Shown: positions 1-7,472 of the stretch, piece by piece
Layout: each line of letters opens with the position of its first letter
Numbering within the stretch: the first letter of the stretch is position 1
Notes under the pieces: model-generated
The model's database searches: none
Told to the model about the DNA's origin: nothing
Seen by the model: only the letters and a program-made list of their open reading frames with translations
Origin: Acidobacteriota bacterium
Lineage (GTDB): Bacteria; Acidobacteriota; Terriglobia; Terriglobales; Acidobacteriaceae
Reading direction: 5' to 3'
DNA: 15,671 bases
Assembly: GCA_025353435.1 (NCBI GenBank)
Contig: JANXQR010000846.1
Span: forward strand, 1-15,671
Translations under genes and position numbers: made by a program

Positions 1-432
1 ACAGGAGAGGTGCTTGCTGCCACGCCCGCGGTGCGGCCGGATGTAACCGTAATCCACGCGCAAAAAGCAGATTGGAAGGGCAATGTGCTGTTGTGGGGGA
101 TTTTGGGCGTGCAGAAAGAGGCCGTTCTGGCAGCAAAGCGGGCCATCGTAACTGTGGAGGAGCGCGTGCGATCTCTGGATGCGCCACCGAACGCTTGCAT
201 TCTACCGAGTTGGGTATTGACTTCAGTGTGCGAGGTCCCACGTGGGGCCACTCCTTCATATGCGCACGGGTACTACGAGCGCGATAACGTGTTCTACCGG
301 GCGTGGGACCAGATTTCGCGCGATCGAGAGCGCTTCACGATATGGGTTGATCGACACATTCGCAGTACGCAAAACTTTGCCGAGTACCTTGAACTGCAGG
401 GCAACGAAAGAGTGCCGGCGGTGCACCCGTGA
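1..432 (+). CDS. pcaI: 3-oxoadipate CoA-transferase subunit A, 3' part
   Basis: This is the C-terminal part of the alpha subunit of a two-subunit CoA-transferase. The reading frame is open from base 1, so the start lies left of the window and about 143 residues are visible. With PcaJ it moves CoA from succinyl-CoA to 3-oxoadipate, the next-to-last step of the beta-ketoadipate pathway. Visible family signs are a PDV-x-V-I-HAQKAD-x-x-GN-x-x-x-WG segment (about visible residues 14-30) and the following VTVEE segment. They match the glutaconate CoA-transferase / CatI branch, whose members are longer than the short PcaI of Acinetobacter or Pseudomonas putida. The stop codon overlaps the pcaJ start by 4 bases (GTGA), so the subunits are probably translationally coupled. 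The substrate is assigned from the neighbouring pca genes; sequence alone would also allow another dicarboxylate CoA-transferase. Confidence 0.85.
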   Translation, partial: TGEVLAATPAVRPDVTVIHAQKADWKGNVLLWGILGVQKEAVLAAKRAIVTVEERVRSLDAPPNACILPSWVLTSVCEVPRGATPSYAHGYYERDNVFYRAWDQISRDRERFTIWVDRHIRSTQNFAEYLELQGNERVPAVHP

Positions 433-1214
433 GCACCGCTTATTCTGCTGAAGAGATGATGACGGTAGCGTCGGCGCGCATGCTGCGCAATGGCGCTGTA
501 TGTTTTGTGGGAATCGGGCTTCCGTCTACCGCAGCAAATCTCGCACGGCTCACTCATGCGCCAGATGCGGTGCTGGTGTACGAGTCGGGTCCGATTGGTG
601 CGAAGCCCTCAGTGCTGCCGCTATCAATCGGGGACGGCGACCTGGCCGAGACGGCGGACACGGTTGTGTCAACGCCTGAGATCTTCCGCTACTGGCTGCA
701 GGGCGGCCGCATTGATGTGGGGTTTCTCGGCGCTGCCCAACTGGATCGCTTCGCGAACATCAACACGACAGTCGTGGGCCCTTATAAGAAGCCCAAAGTA
801 CGACTGCCGGGAGCCGGGGGTGCACCCGAAATTAGTTCCTCTGCCAAAGAGGTTTTGATAATCGTGAAGCACTCGACGCGCACATTAGTGGACAAGCTTG
901 ATTTTGTAACATCGGTCGGATTTCTCACTGGGGGCGACGCGCGCGAAAAGGCCGGCCTGACGGGAAATGGACCGGCAGCGGTGATTACCGATCTTTGCAT
1001 TCTTCGGCCCAACCCCGAGTCACGTGAGTTGGAGGTTGCGAGCATTCATCCGGGCGTGGATCGAATCATGATTGCGGAGAATACGGGCTGGGAGATTCGG
1101 TTCTCGGAGGAGTGCGGAGCGACAGAGGCTCCGAGAGCCTCTGATCTTGTGGTCCTACGTGAACTCAAGGCTCGAACCGCCGCAGCTCATGGCGTGCAAG
1201 GGGACGAGGTATGA
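429..1214 (+). CDS. pcaJ: 3-oxoadipate CoA-transferase subunit B
   Basis: The beta subunit (261 aa) is the partner of the gene just upstream and carries the catalytic side of the CoA-transferase that forms 3-oxoadipyl-CoA. The motif YESGPIGAKP (residues 51-60) holds Glu52, matching the glutamate that forms the CoA thioester in glutaconate CoA-transferase (Glu54 in the Acidaminococcus beta subunit). Glycine-rich segments CFVGIGLPS (25-33) and VRLPGAGGAPE are typical of the family. Length and N-terminus fit CatJ of Pseudomonas (about 260 aa) rather than the roughly 213-aa PcaJ, so this is the CatIJ/Gct type serving a protocatechuate operon. The start is GTG. I chose it because the N-terminus MSTAYSAEEMMTVA aligns with CatJ as I remember it and because it gives a GTGA overlap with pcaI. 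The 3' end overlaps pcaF by 4 bases (ATGA). Confidence 0.92.
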   Translation: MSTAYSAEEMMTVASARMLRNGAVCFVGIGLPSTAANLARLTHAPDAVLVYESGPIGAKPSVLPLSIGDGDLAETADTVVSTPEIFRYWLQGGRIDVGFLGAAQLDRFANINTTVVGPYKKPKVRLPGAGGAPEISSSAKEVLIIVKHSTRTLVDKLDFVTSVGFLTGGDAREKAGLTGNGPAAVITDLCILRPNPESRELEVASIHPGVDRIMIAENTGWEIRFSEECGATEAPRASDLVVLRELKARTAAAHGVQGDEV

Positions 1215-2410
1215 GATCTGTCTTCGTCTGCGATGCGGTGCGGACGCCTATTGGCCGCTACGGGGGCGCGCTAGCGCAGGTGCGCACGGATGATCTGGCT
1301 GCGATCCCGATTCGCGAGTTAATGAAGCGCAACCCCGGTGTTGACTGGAGCGCATTGGACGAATTGATCCTTGGTTGCGCCAACCAGGCCGGTGAAGATA
1401 ACAGAAATGTGGCTCGCATGGCCTTGCTGCTCGCAGGCCTTCCGGAGAGCGTTGCTGGAACAACCATGAATCGCCTTTGCGGATCGGGAATGGATGCTGT
1501 AGGGACAGCAGCACGTGCAATCGCCTGTGGAGAGGCGGAGTTGATGATCGCGGGCGGAGTGGAATCAATGTCACGCGCTCCATTCGTAATGGGCAAGGCG
1601 GAGGCCGCGTTTCAACGGTCGGCGGAGCTCTTCGACACGACCATCGGTTGGCGATTTGTAAATCCGAATATGCGTGCGATGTATGGCACCGATTCGATGC
1701 CCGAAACAGGAGAGAACGTAGCCCGCGATTACGCAGTCGATCGGATTGATCAGGACTCGTTTGCGTGCCGCAGTCAGATGCGTGCCGCGCGTGCGAGGGA
1801 GAGTGGCTTCTTTGCAGAAGAAATTGTGCCGGTTGAAATACCCGGAAAAATGGGCATGTTGATCGTGTCGCAGGACGAGCATCCGCGGCCAGATACGACA
1901 ATCGAGAAGTTGGCCGCACTAAAATCGCTATTCCCAGGTGGCACGGTAACGGCAGGAAATGCTTCCGGGGTAAATGACGGAGCCGCTGCGATGATTGTTG
2001 CGTCAGAAGTGGCGGTACTTCGATTCGGACTGCGAGCCCGTGCCAGGATTCTGGGCATGGCCAGTGCCGGTGTGCCGCCACGCGTGATGGGAATCGGGCC
2101 AGTGCCGGCGGCACAGAAACTACTCGCGCGGTTGGGACTGACGATCTCCGACTTCGATTGGATTCAGCTTAACGAGGCGTTCGCGAGCCAATCGCTTGCA
2201 TGCCTTCGCCAATTAGGCCTTCCGGATGATGCAGAACATGTGAATGCAACGGGCGGCGCAATTGCGCTGGGGCATCCGCTGGGAATGAGTGGTGCGCGCC
2301 TGGTGATGACCGCTGCACATCAGTTGGAAAAAAGTGGTGGGAGCCGTGCGTTGGCGACTATGTGTATTGGAGTGGGCCAAGGTATTGCGTTGGCACTGGA
2401 ACGTGTCTGA
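1211..2410 (+). CDS. pcaF: 3-oxoadipyl-CoA thiolase
   Basis: This 399-aa thiolase cleaves 3-oxoadipyl-CoA with CoA into succinyl-CoA and acetyl-CoA, the last step of the pathway. All three catalytic residues of the thiolase family are visible: nucleophilic Cys90 in NRLCGSG, His355 in GGAIALGHPLGMSGAR, and Cys385 in CIGVGQG. The NEAFASQ block and the GGVESMSRAP block are also present. A good ribosome-binding site, AAGGGGA (1198-1204), lies 6 bases before the ATG, which overlaps the pcaJ stop codon. Thiolases of this type also serve fatty-acid and phenylacetate breakdown. Assignment to 3-oxoadipyl-CoA rests on the place between pcaIJ and pcaHG; pcaIJF is a very common order. Nothing looks broken. 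Confidence 0.93.
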   Translation: MRSVFVCDAVRTPIGRYGGALAQVRTDDLAAIPIRELMKRNPGVDWSALDELILGCANQAGEDNRNVARMALLLAGLPESVAGTTMNRLCGSGMDAVGTAARAIACGEAELMIAGGVESMSRAPFVMGKAEAAFQRSAELFDTTIGWRFVNPNMRAMYGTDSMPETGENVARDYAVDRIDQDSFACRSQMRAARARESGFFAEEIVPVEIPGKMGMLIVSQDEHPRPDTTIEKLAALKSLFPGGTVTAGNASGVNDGAAAMIVASEVAVLRFGLRARARILGMASAGVPPRVMGIGPVPAAQKLLARLGLTISDFDWIQLNEAFASQSLACLRQLGLPDDAEHVNATGGAIALGHPLGMSGARLVMTAAHQLEKSGGSRALATMCIGVGQGIALALERV

Positions 2411-2415
2411 GGAGG
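2410..2415 (+). promoter_or_regulatory. Ribosome-binding site of pcaH, short spacing
   Basis: AGGAGG is a full-consensus Shine-Dalgarno core whose first base is the last base of the pcaF stop codon. It sits only 3 bases from the ATG at 2419, shorter than the usual 5-9. It still supports 2419 over the in-frame ATG far upstream inside pcaF (2362). The next in-frame ATG (2434) would have 18 bases of spacing. Confidence 0.6.
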
Positions 2416-2418
2416 AAA

Positions 2419-3132
2419 ATGAACGATCCGTCCATGGTGGAATTGGCGGTTCCGGGCACACAGCCCGACTTTCATTTCCCGCCCTATGTGTCGTCGATAG
2501 CGCGGTCGCCCCGCATGCCGCTGGTCCGTCTGCAGAAGACACACATGAAACTGACTGGACCGGTATTCGGAAATGAATTGATTCGAGAGCACGATAACGA
2601 CTTGACCGCGCAGCACAATGGCGAACCGATTGGAGAGCGAATTCTGGTGCATGGCCGTGTGCTGGACGAAGACGGTAAACCGGTGCGCAGCGCCCTGGTC
2701 GAGGTTTGGCAGGCCAATGCGGGAGGTCGCTATCGGCACATGGTGGATACTTACGATGCACCGCTCGATCCGAATTTTTCTGGCGGCGGCCGTATGCTGA
2801 CCGATGATCAGGGACGCTATTGGTTCAAGACCGTCAAGCCCGGTCCCTATCCGTGGCGCAACCATCACAACGCCTGGCGTCCGGCGCACATCCATTTTTC
2901 GCTTTTTGGCGCTGGCATTCTTTCACGCCTGGTGACCCAGATGTACTTTCCGGGCGACCCGTTGCAGCCGCTGGATCCGATCTTCAATAGCATTCCCGAT
3001 GAAAGGGCGCGAGAGCGCCTTGTTTCGCGGCTTGATATGGACCGATCTGAGCCCAACTACATGCTGGCGTACGAATGGGATGTTGTGCTGCGGGGAAGAA
3101 CCGACACGCCATTCGAGGAGGGTCATCGATGA
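2419..3132 (+). CDS. pcaH: Protocatechuate 3,4-dioxygenase beta subunit
   Basis: PcaH (237 aa) is the iron-carrying subunit of protocatechuate 3,4-dioxygenase, which opens protocatechuate between the two hydroxyls to give 3-carboxy-cis,cis-muconate. The four non-haem Fe(III) ligands of the family are all present: Tyr112 (in RYRHMVDTY), Tyr144 (in PGPYPWRN), His157 and His159 (in RPAHIHF). The active-site arginine is Arg154. The block WQANAGGRYRH (97-107) and the APLDPNF segment are diagnostic for the beta rather than the alpha subunit. The start at 2419 is set by a strong AGGAGG and by the N-terminus expected for PcaH; a longer reading frame from 2362 would only add residues encoded inside pcaF. 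The stop overlaps the pcaG start (ATGA), as expected for subunits made in equal amounts. Confidence 0.96.
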   Translation: MNDPSMVELAVPGTQPDFHFPPYVSSIARSPRMPLVRLQKTHMKLTGPVFGNELIREHDNDLTAQHNGEPIGERILVHGRVLDEDGKPVRSALVEVWQANAGGRYRHMVDTYDAPLDPNFSGGGRMLTDDQGRYWFKTVKPGPYPWRNHHNAWRPAHIHFSLFGAGILSRLVTQMYFPGDPLQPLDPIFNSIPDERARERLVSRLDMDRSEPNYMLAYEWDVVLRGRTDTPFEEGHR

Positions 3133-3698
3133 GCAGCGACTCTTCCCGGATCCCTTCCAGTTCCCAGACCGTAGGACCCTATTTCCGAATAGGTCTCGAA
3201 TACCTTCTTGAGCGAACTTCAGCGGGCGCGATGGAATCGCAAGGTACGATCGAATTATGCGGCCAGGTCCTTGATCGAGATGGAGCGCCAGTTCCAGATG
3301 CGCTGCTGGAGTTTTGGACCTCCGCAACGGTCTCGCTCAGGCCGGGACGCAACGCAGAACAGAGCACTTTTCCAGCAGGATTCCGGCGCGTATTGACAGA
3401 TGGCGTGGGTAAATATTCCTTGGTGATTGAGCGCCCGGCAGCGGATGAGCCGGGAGAGGATCGCACAAAGGCCCCTTACATGATAGTCCTGGTGTTCGCA
3501 CGGGGACTGCTGCGACACCTGATCTCGCGCGTTTACCTGGGAGATGAGCGGACCAACAAAACTGATTCAGTGCTCAATGGTATTTCCGAAGAACGCCGCG
3601 CCACACTAATTGCCCAACCGGATGAAAGTCGAGCTGGCGCGTATACGTGGGACATAATCCTGCAAGGAATAGGCGAGACTGTGTTCTTTGCATGGTAG
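3129..3698 (+). CDS. pcaG: Protocatechuate 3,4-dioxygenase alpha subunit
   Basis: PcaG (189 aa) is the alpha subunit that pairs with PcaH. It belongs to the same intradiol dioxygenase fold but lacks iron ligands and helps shape the active site. The N-terminal SSQTVGPYF (11-19) is the alpha-subunit signature; Tyr18 corresponds to the active-site tyrosine Tyr16 of the Pseudomonas alpha chain. The segments VFARGLLRHLISR-x-Y and the C-terminal LQGIGETVFF are also typical. At 189 aa it is slightly shorter than the usual 200 or so. The start at 3129 follows GAGGAGGGT (3115-3123) with 5 bases of spacing and overlaps the pcaH stop. The in-frame upstream start at 3075 lies inside pcaH and adds an unrelated 18-residue leader, so I rejected it. 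Confidence 0.95.
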   Translation: MSSDSSRIPSSSQTVGPYFRIGLEYLLERTSAGAMESQGTIELCGQVLDRDGAPVPDALLEFWTSATVSLRPGRNAEQSTFPAGFRRVLTDGVGKYSLVIERPAADEPGEDRTKAPYMIVLVFARGLLRHLISRVYLGDERTNKTDSVLNGISEERRATLIAQPDESRAGAYTWDIILQGIGETVFFAW

Positions 3699-3716
3699 GG
3701 AGTTAGTGTTAGCAGC

Positions 3717-5069
3717 ATGAGCAATGAAGGACTGAACTCGTTTCTATTCTCAACGCCGGAGATGACTCGCGTATTTTCGTCTGGCGAGCAGTTGCGCGCG
3801 ATGACTCGCTTCGAGTGGGCGCTGACCTGTGCTTTGGAAAGCAATGGCCGAGCGGAACCAGGCTCCGGCGCTGTGCTGGAGCAGTTGCTCACCGCTGAAT
3901 TTATTGACGTGAATGCCCTAATACTCGAGGCGAGAGACGCCGGGAATGTTGCTATCCCATTCGTCCGCCAGCTTACAGCAGCCGCAATGGAGCTCAGCGA
4001 ATCTGCTGCGCGGCCGATCCATCTGGGTGCCACGAGCCAAGACGTTCTCGACACCGCACTCGTGTTGCAGATTCGAGAAGCTACGCAGGTCTTAGAGACT
4101 TCGCTTGACCGCCTTGACTCAGCATTGCTCAATCAGGTGAAGAAGCACCGGCACACCGTCATGCAGGGGCGGACATGGCTACAGCCTGGCCCGCCCACCA
4201 CGCTTGGGTTGAAACTCGCCGGAACTTTGGCTGCGATGCGGCGAGATCGACAACGCATTCACGAAGCAGCGGAACGCACACTTGTCCTGCAGTTTGGCGG
4301 AGCAGTGGGTACACTCGCTTCGCTAGGAGATGCAGGAGAAGCGATCTCTGCGCAGTTGGCGCGCCTGCTCAACCTTATTGAGCCGGTCCTTCCCTGGCAT
4401 ACACAGCGGGACAATTTAGTTGTAATTGTGCAAGTACTTGCGATTCTTACAGGGAGTCTTGCAAAGTTAGGCAGAGACATCGCATTGCTGATGCAAGCTG
4501 AAGTAAGTGAAGCATCAGAAGAACGAAACCATGGACGCGGTGGCTCCTCGACGATGCCGCACAAGCACAATCCAGTAGCAAGCGCGGCATTGATTGCCAT
4601 TCATTCGAAAATGCCTGGGCTGGTTTCAACCGTGTTGTATGCAATGCCGCAGGAACACGAGCGCGGGCTCGGCTTGTGGCAAGCGGAGTGGGATGCCGTA
4701 CCAGAGGCCTTTCGGATGGCATCGGCTTCGGTCGCATATGCAATCGACATTGCAGAAGGTCTGACGGCTGATGAGGCACGCATGCAAGCGAACATGGAGG
4801 CAACACTCGGATTACCACTTGCCGAAGCGGTGAATGCGGCTCTGGCACCGAAGATGGGACGCGCAGCCGCGCACACTCTTTTGCGCAGCGCGGCGGACCG
4901 GGCGACGACGGAGAATCGCCAGTTGTCCGACGTACTGAAACAGATGCCCGAGGTGTTGGTGCATTTGAACAGTAAAGAGATCGACGAGTCGCTCGACCCA
5001 AATAATTACCTGGGAAGCGCGCAACGATTCATCGCACGGGTGGTTGGAGATGAAGATGCCTACCTCTGA
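3717..5069 (+). CDS. pcaB: 3-carboxy-cis,cis-muconate cycloisomerase
   Basis: PcaB (450 aa) converts 3-carboxy-cis,cis-muconate to 4-carboxymuconolactone. It belongs to the fumarase/aspartase (class II lyase) superfamily. The superfamily signature GSSTMPHKHNP is at residues 276-286, on the flexible loop that carries the catalytic serine. The second conserved block, HLGATSQDVLDTA, is at 102-114. The length is usual for bacterial PcaB. Adenylosuccinate lyase has the same signature, but the position between pcaG and pcaD decides the function. The ribosome-binding site is weak: TAGGGAG (3695-3701) is 15 bases from the ATG, and I see no better in-frame start nearby. The gene is separated from pcaG by 18 bases, the loosest junction in the pca part apart from the pobA-ech gap. 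The 3' end overlaps pcaD by 14 bases. Confidence 0.94.
   Translation: MSNEGLNSFLFSTPEMTRVFSSGEQLRAMTRFEWALTCALESNGRAEPGSGAVLEQLLTAEFIDVNALILEARDAGNVAIPFVRQLTAAAMELSESAARPIHLGATSQDVLDTALVLQIREATQVLETSLDRLDSALLNQVKKHRHTVMQGRTWLQPGPPTTLGLKLAGTLAAMRRDRQRIHEAAERTLVLQFGGAVGTLASLGDAGEAISAQLARLLNLIEPVLPWHTQRDNLVVIVQVLAILTGSLAKLGRDIALLMQAEVSEASEERNHGRGGSSTMPHKHNPVASAALIAIHSKMPGLVSTVLYAMPQEHERGLGLWQAEWDAVPEAFRMASASVAYAIDIAEGLTADEARMQANMEATLGLPLAEAVNAALAPKMGRAAAHTLLRSAADRATTENRQLSDVLKQMPEVLVHLNSKEIDESLDPNNYLGSAQRFIARVVGDEDAYL
5046..5049 (+). promoter_or_regulatory. Ribosome-binding site deciding the pcaD start
   Basis: GGAG inside the end of pcaB. Two ATG codons lie two codons apart at 5050 and 5056. 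The first touches GGAG directly; the second has 6 bases of spacing, so 5056 is the better start. A TTG at 5044 in the same frame overlaps the site itself and is unlikely. Confidence 0.55.
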
Positions 5070-5853
5070 AAGCGACGGAGCGCGGCTCAGGTACGCGGTA
5101 AGCGGGAACCCGCGGGGGTCAGTCCTGGTGCTTCTCAATTCACTTGGCTCGAATATGCACATGTGGGACAAATTGCTGCCCGCGTTTCAAAGTAAATATC
5201 GAGTGCTGCGCTTTGACATGCGTGGTCACGGAGAGAGCAGAGTTTCAACAGAGCCTTTCGCGGTTGAAGAGTTGGGTCACGATGTATTGTGCTTGCTGGA
5301 TAAGGTGGGCGCGCGGCGAGCCAGCATTTGCGGACTGTCACTGGGAGGGCTTGTTGCAATCTGGCTGGGACTTCATGCACCGAAGCGCGTGGATCGGCTT
5401 GTCTTTGCTAACACCTCGGCACGCATCGGCAGCCCGGAGATGTGGGAGCAAAGGATTGCGTTTGTACGAAACACAGGCATGTCTGCGTTGGCTGCGGCAA
5501 CGCTCGAGCGATGGTTCACACCCGCTTACCGCGCACGCCATCCGGAAGAGATGGATAGGATATGCGAAATGATCGCGGCTACGAATCCCGCCGGCTACGC
5601 CGCTTGTTGCGCGGTGCTCCGCGATGTCGACCTTCGCGCAGAGATCGCAGCGGTCAGCGCACCGAGCCTGGTTATCGCCGGTGCGCATGATCCTGCAACC
5701 CCACCCGCCGATGGACGTGCCCTGCATGCCGCCATTCGGAATTCCAGCTACGTTGAGTTGAATGCCTCGCATATGTCGGCATGGGAATGTGCCGAAGAGT
5801 TCGCTGGAGCGGTGTTGCATCATCTTGCAGCAGGGGAGAACGCAAATGGATGA
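5056..5853 (+). CDS. pcaD: 3-oxoadipate enol-lactone hydrolase
   Basis: PcaD (265 aa) is an alpha/beta-hydrolase that opens 3-oxoadipate enol-lactone to 3-oxoadipate. The catalytic triad can be read directly: Ser95 in the nucleophile elbow GLSLGG, Asp212 in GAHDPATPP, and His239 in NASHMSAWE. The segment LNSLGSNMHMWD (28-39) and DMRGHGES (54-61) are the oxyanion-hole and strand blocks that PcaD shares with related esterases. The start is chosen from the spacing to GGAG; ATG 5050 would add two residues and changes nothing functional. The gene overlaps pcaB by 14 bases and pcaC by 8. It is a stand-alone gene, not the fused PcaL (PcaD-PcaC) seen in many actinobacteria. Confidence 0.93.
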   Translation: MPTSESDGARLRYAVSGNPRGSVLVLLNSLGSNMHMWDKLLPAFQSKYRVLRFDMRGHGESRVSTEPFAVEELGHDVLCLLDKVGARRASICGLSLGGLVAIWLGLHAPKRVDRLVFANTSARIGSPEMWEQRIAFVRNTGMSALAAATLERWFTPAYRARHPEEMDRICEMIAATNPAGYAACCAVLRDVDLRAEIAAVSAPSLVIAGAHDPATPPADGRALHAAIRNSSYVELNASHMSAWECAEEFAGAVLHHLAAGENANG

Positions 5854-6232
5854 ACGAGAGCGGCACGAGACCGGCATACAGTTGCGGCGAAGCGTGCTCG
5901 GTGACGCACACGTCGATCGCGCAGAGGCGGCAAAGACCAATCTGGACGCGGAGTTCCAGGATCTCATTACGCGTTACGCATGGGGAGAAATCTGGTCGCG
6001 ACCTGGACTCCCACTTCACACGCGTAGCCTGCTGACGATCGCCCTGATGGTTGCACTCAACCGCGGCGACGAGTTGCGCCTGCATTTGCGTTCCGCTGCC
6101 AACATTGGAGTCACGGCCGATGAGATTCGCGAAGTCCTGATGCATTGCGCGATTTATTGCGGAGTTCCCGCAGCGAATTCGGCGTTCCATGCGGCCAGGG
6201 AAATCCTCAACGAACAGAGCCCGGACAAGTAG
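5846..6232 (+). CDS. pcaC: 4-carboxymuconolactone decarboxylase
   Basis: PcaC (128 aa) removes CO2 from 4-carboxymuconolactone to give 3-oxoadipate enol-lactone, acting between PcaB and PcaD. It is a small all-helical protein of the carboxymuconolactone decarboxylase/AhpD fold. The conserved run includes YAWGEIWSRPGLPLHTRS (44-61), ELRLHLR with His80, and the block EVLMHCAIYCGVPAANSAF (96-114) with His100. There is no AhpD-type CxxC redox pair (the motif here is HCAIYC with three residues between cysteines), consistent with a decarboxylase. The length is usual. The ATG at 5846 overlaps pcaD by 8 bases; an in-frame upstream start at 5762 would lie wholly inside pcaD and adds 28 residues unlike the family. 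Confidence 0.94.
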   Translation: MDERERHETGIQLRRSVLGDAHVDRAEAAKTNLDAEFQDLITRYAWGEIWSRPGLPLHTRSLLTIALMVALNRGDELRLHLRSAANIGVTADEIREVLMHCAIYCGVPAANSAFHAAREILNEQSPDK

Positions 6233-6242
6233 CAGGCGGAGC

Positions 6243-7430
6243 ATGGCGCGTTACGACACACAGGTCGGCATCGTCGGAGCGGGTCCAGCAGGACTCATGC
6301 TATCGCACTTATTGCATCTAAATGGGGTTCACTCCATCGTGCTTGAAGTAAAGACACGCACCTATTGCGAAGAGCGGGTGCGGGCCGGGGTCCTCGAACA
6401 CACCAGCGTGCAAATGCTGCGGGAGGCGGGCGTAGCAGAACGCCTCGATCGCGAGGGGCTTCGGCATGAGGGAATTGAAATCGGGCTGAATGGAGTGAGG
6501 CACCGAATTCCGTTTGTGGAACTCACGGGCAAGTGCGTAACGGTCTATGGACAGCAAGAAATCGTGAAAGACTTGATCTCGAAACGGCTCGCGGATGGCG
6601 GCGATTTGCGCTTCGAGTGCGGGGACCTAGCACTCGAAGGAATCGCCACCGAGAAACCTCGCATCCGGGTGAACAAAGATGGAGACATGGACGAGATCAG
6701 CTGTGAGTACATCGCCGGCTGCGACGGTTTCCACGGCATTTCCCGAGGAGCATTCCCCGAAGGCACACTTAAGATCTACGAGCGCACGTATCCATTCGCA
6801 TGGCTCGGAATCCTTGTTGAAGCGCCGCCGTCACAAGAAGAGCTCGTCTACATGCATCATGAGCGAGGCTTCGCGCTCTACAGCATGCGCTCGCCTAACA
6901 TCACTCGACTATATTTGCAATGCACCCCCGACGAGGACATCGCAAAGTGGACGGATGACCGAATTTGGAGCGAATTGCACAACCGCTTGAGTTGTGCTGA
7001 CGGGTGGCGCCCCACCGAAGGCCGCATCGTGCAGAAGGGTGTAACTGGGATGCGAAGCTTTGTGGCAGAACCACTGCAGACAGGCCGGCTGTTTCTTGCC
7101 GGAGATGCTGCGCATATTGTGCCGCCCACTGGAGCGAAGGGGATGAACCTCGCTTTCGCAGATGTGTTTTATCTTTCAGAAGCGATGGGCGCATTTTACC
7201 GCAACGGTGACACGGAAAGGCTAGAAAGCTATTCAGCAACTTGTCTTCGAAGGATCTGGAAGGCACAGCGATTTTCATGGTGGATGACGTCATTGCTTCA
7301 CCGTTTCGAGAACGAGCCGGCATTTGACCGCAAGCGGCAGTTGGCAGAACTAGAGTACGTCGTGACATCGAAAGCAGCAGCAACTTCGCTTGCAGAGAAT
7401 TATGTAGGGCTTCCCCTCGATGGAATGTAG
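6243..7430 (+). CDS. pobA: 4-hydroxybenzoate 3-monooxygenase
   Basis: PobA (395 aa) is the FAD- and NAD(P)H-dependent hydroxylase that makes protocatechuate from 4-hydroxybenzoate. It matches the Pseudomonas enzyme (394 aa) along its whole length, with numbering offset by about two. The FAD fingerprint GAGPAG is at 12-17, the CDGFHGISR block at 160-168, and GDAAHIVPPTGAKG at 287-300. Substrate-binding residues are all present: Tyr203, Ser214, Arg216 and Tyr224 (Tyr201, Ser212, Arg214 and Tyr222 in Pseudomonas), plus Tyr387 in the C-terminal ENYVGLP block (Tyr385). That makes 4-hydroxybenzoate a confident substrate. The start is 10 bases after the pcaC stop. GGAG sits only 1 base before the ATG, so initiation may be weak or coupled to pcaC translation. 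No pobR-type regulator is adjacent. Confidence 0.96.
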   Translation: MARYDTQVGIVGAGPAGLMLSHLLHLNGVHSIVLEVKTRTYCEERVRAGVLEHTSVQMLREAGVAERLDREGLRHEGIEIGLNGVRHRIPFVELTGKCVTVYGQQEIVKDLISKRLADGGDLRFECGDLALEGIATEKPRIRVNKDGDMDEISCEYIAGCDGFHGISRGAFPEGTLKIYERTYPFAWLGILVEAPPSQEELVYMHHERGFALYSMRSPNITRLYLQCTPDEDIAKWTDDRIWSELHNRLSCADGWRPTEGRIVQKGVTGMRSFVAEPLQTGRLFLAGDAAHIVPPTGAKGMNLAFADVFYLSEAMGAFYRNGDTERLESYSATCLRRIWKAQRFSWWMTSLLHRFENEPAFDRKRQLAELEYVVTSKAAATSLAENYVGLPLDGM

Positions 7431-7472
7431 CTGACGTTGGCCGAACGAAGAGTTACGAAAGAGGAAAAAGAA

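Noticed and set aside
1248..2114. 288-residue open frame on the minus strand opposite pcaF
   Set aside because: It lies entirely across a thiolase gene with all catalytic residues, shows no recognisable domain, and its composition (rich in Arg, Ser, Pro, His) is that of an antisense shadow.
2320..2895. 191-residue minus-strand frame across the pcaF/pcaH junction
   Set aside because: Covers two recognised genes in the opposite direction and shows no protein family.
5846..6232. PcaC as an AhpD-like peroxidase
   Set aside because: No CxxC redox pair; sequence blocks, length and the pcaD neighbour all fit the decarboxylase.
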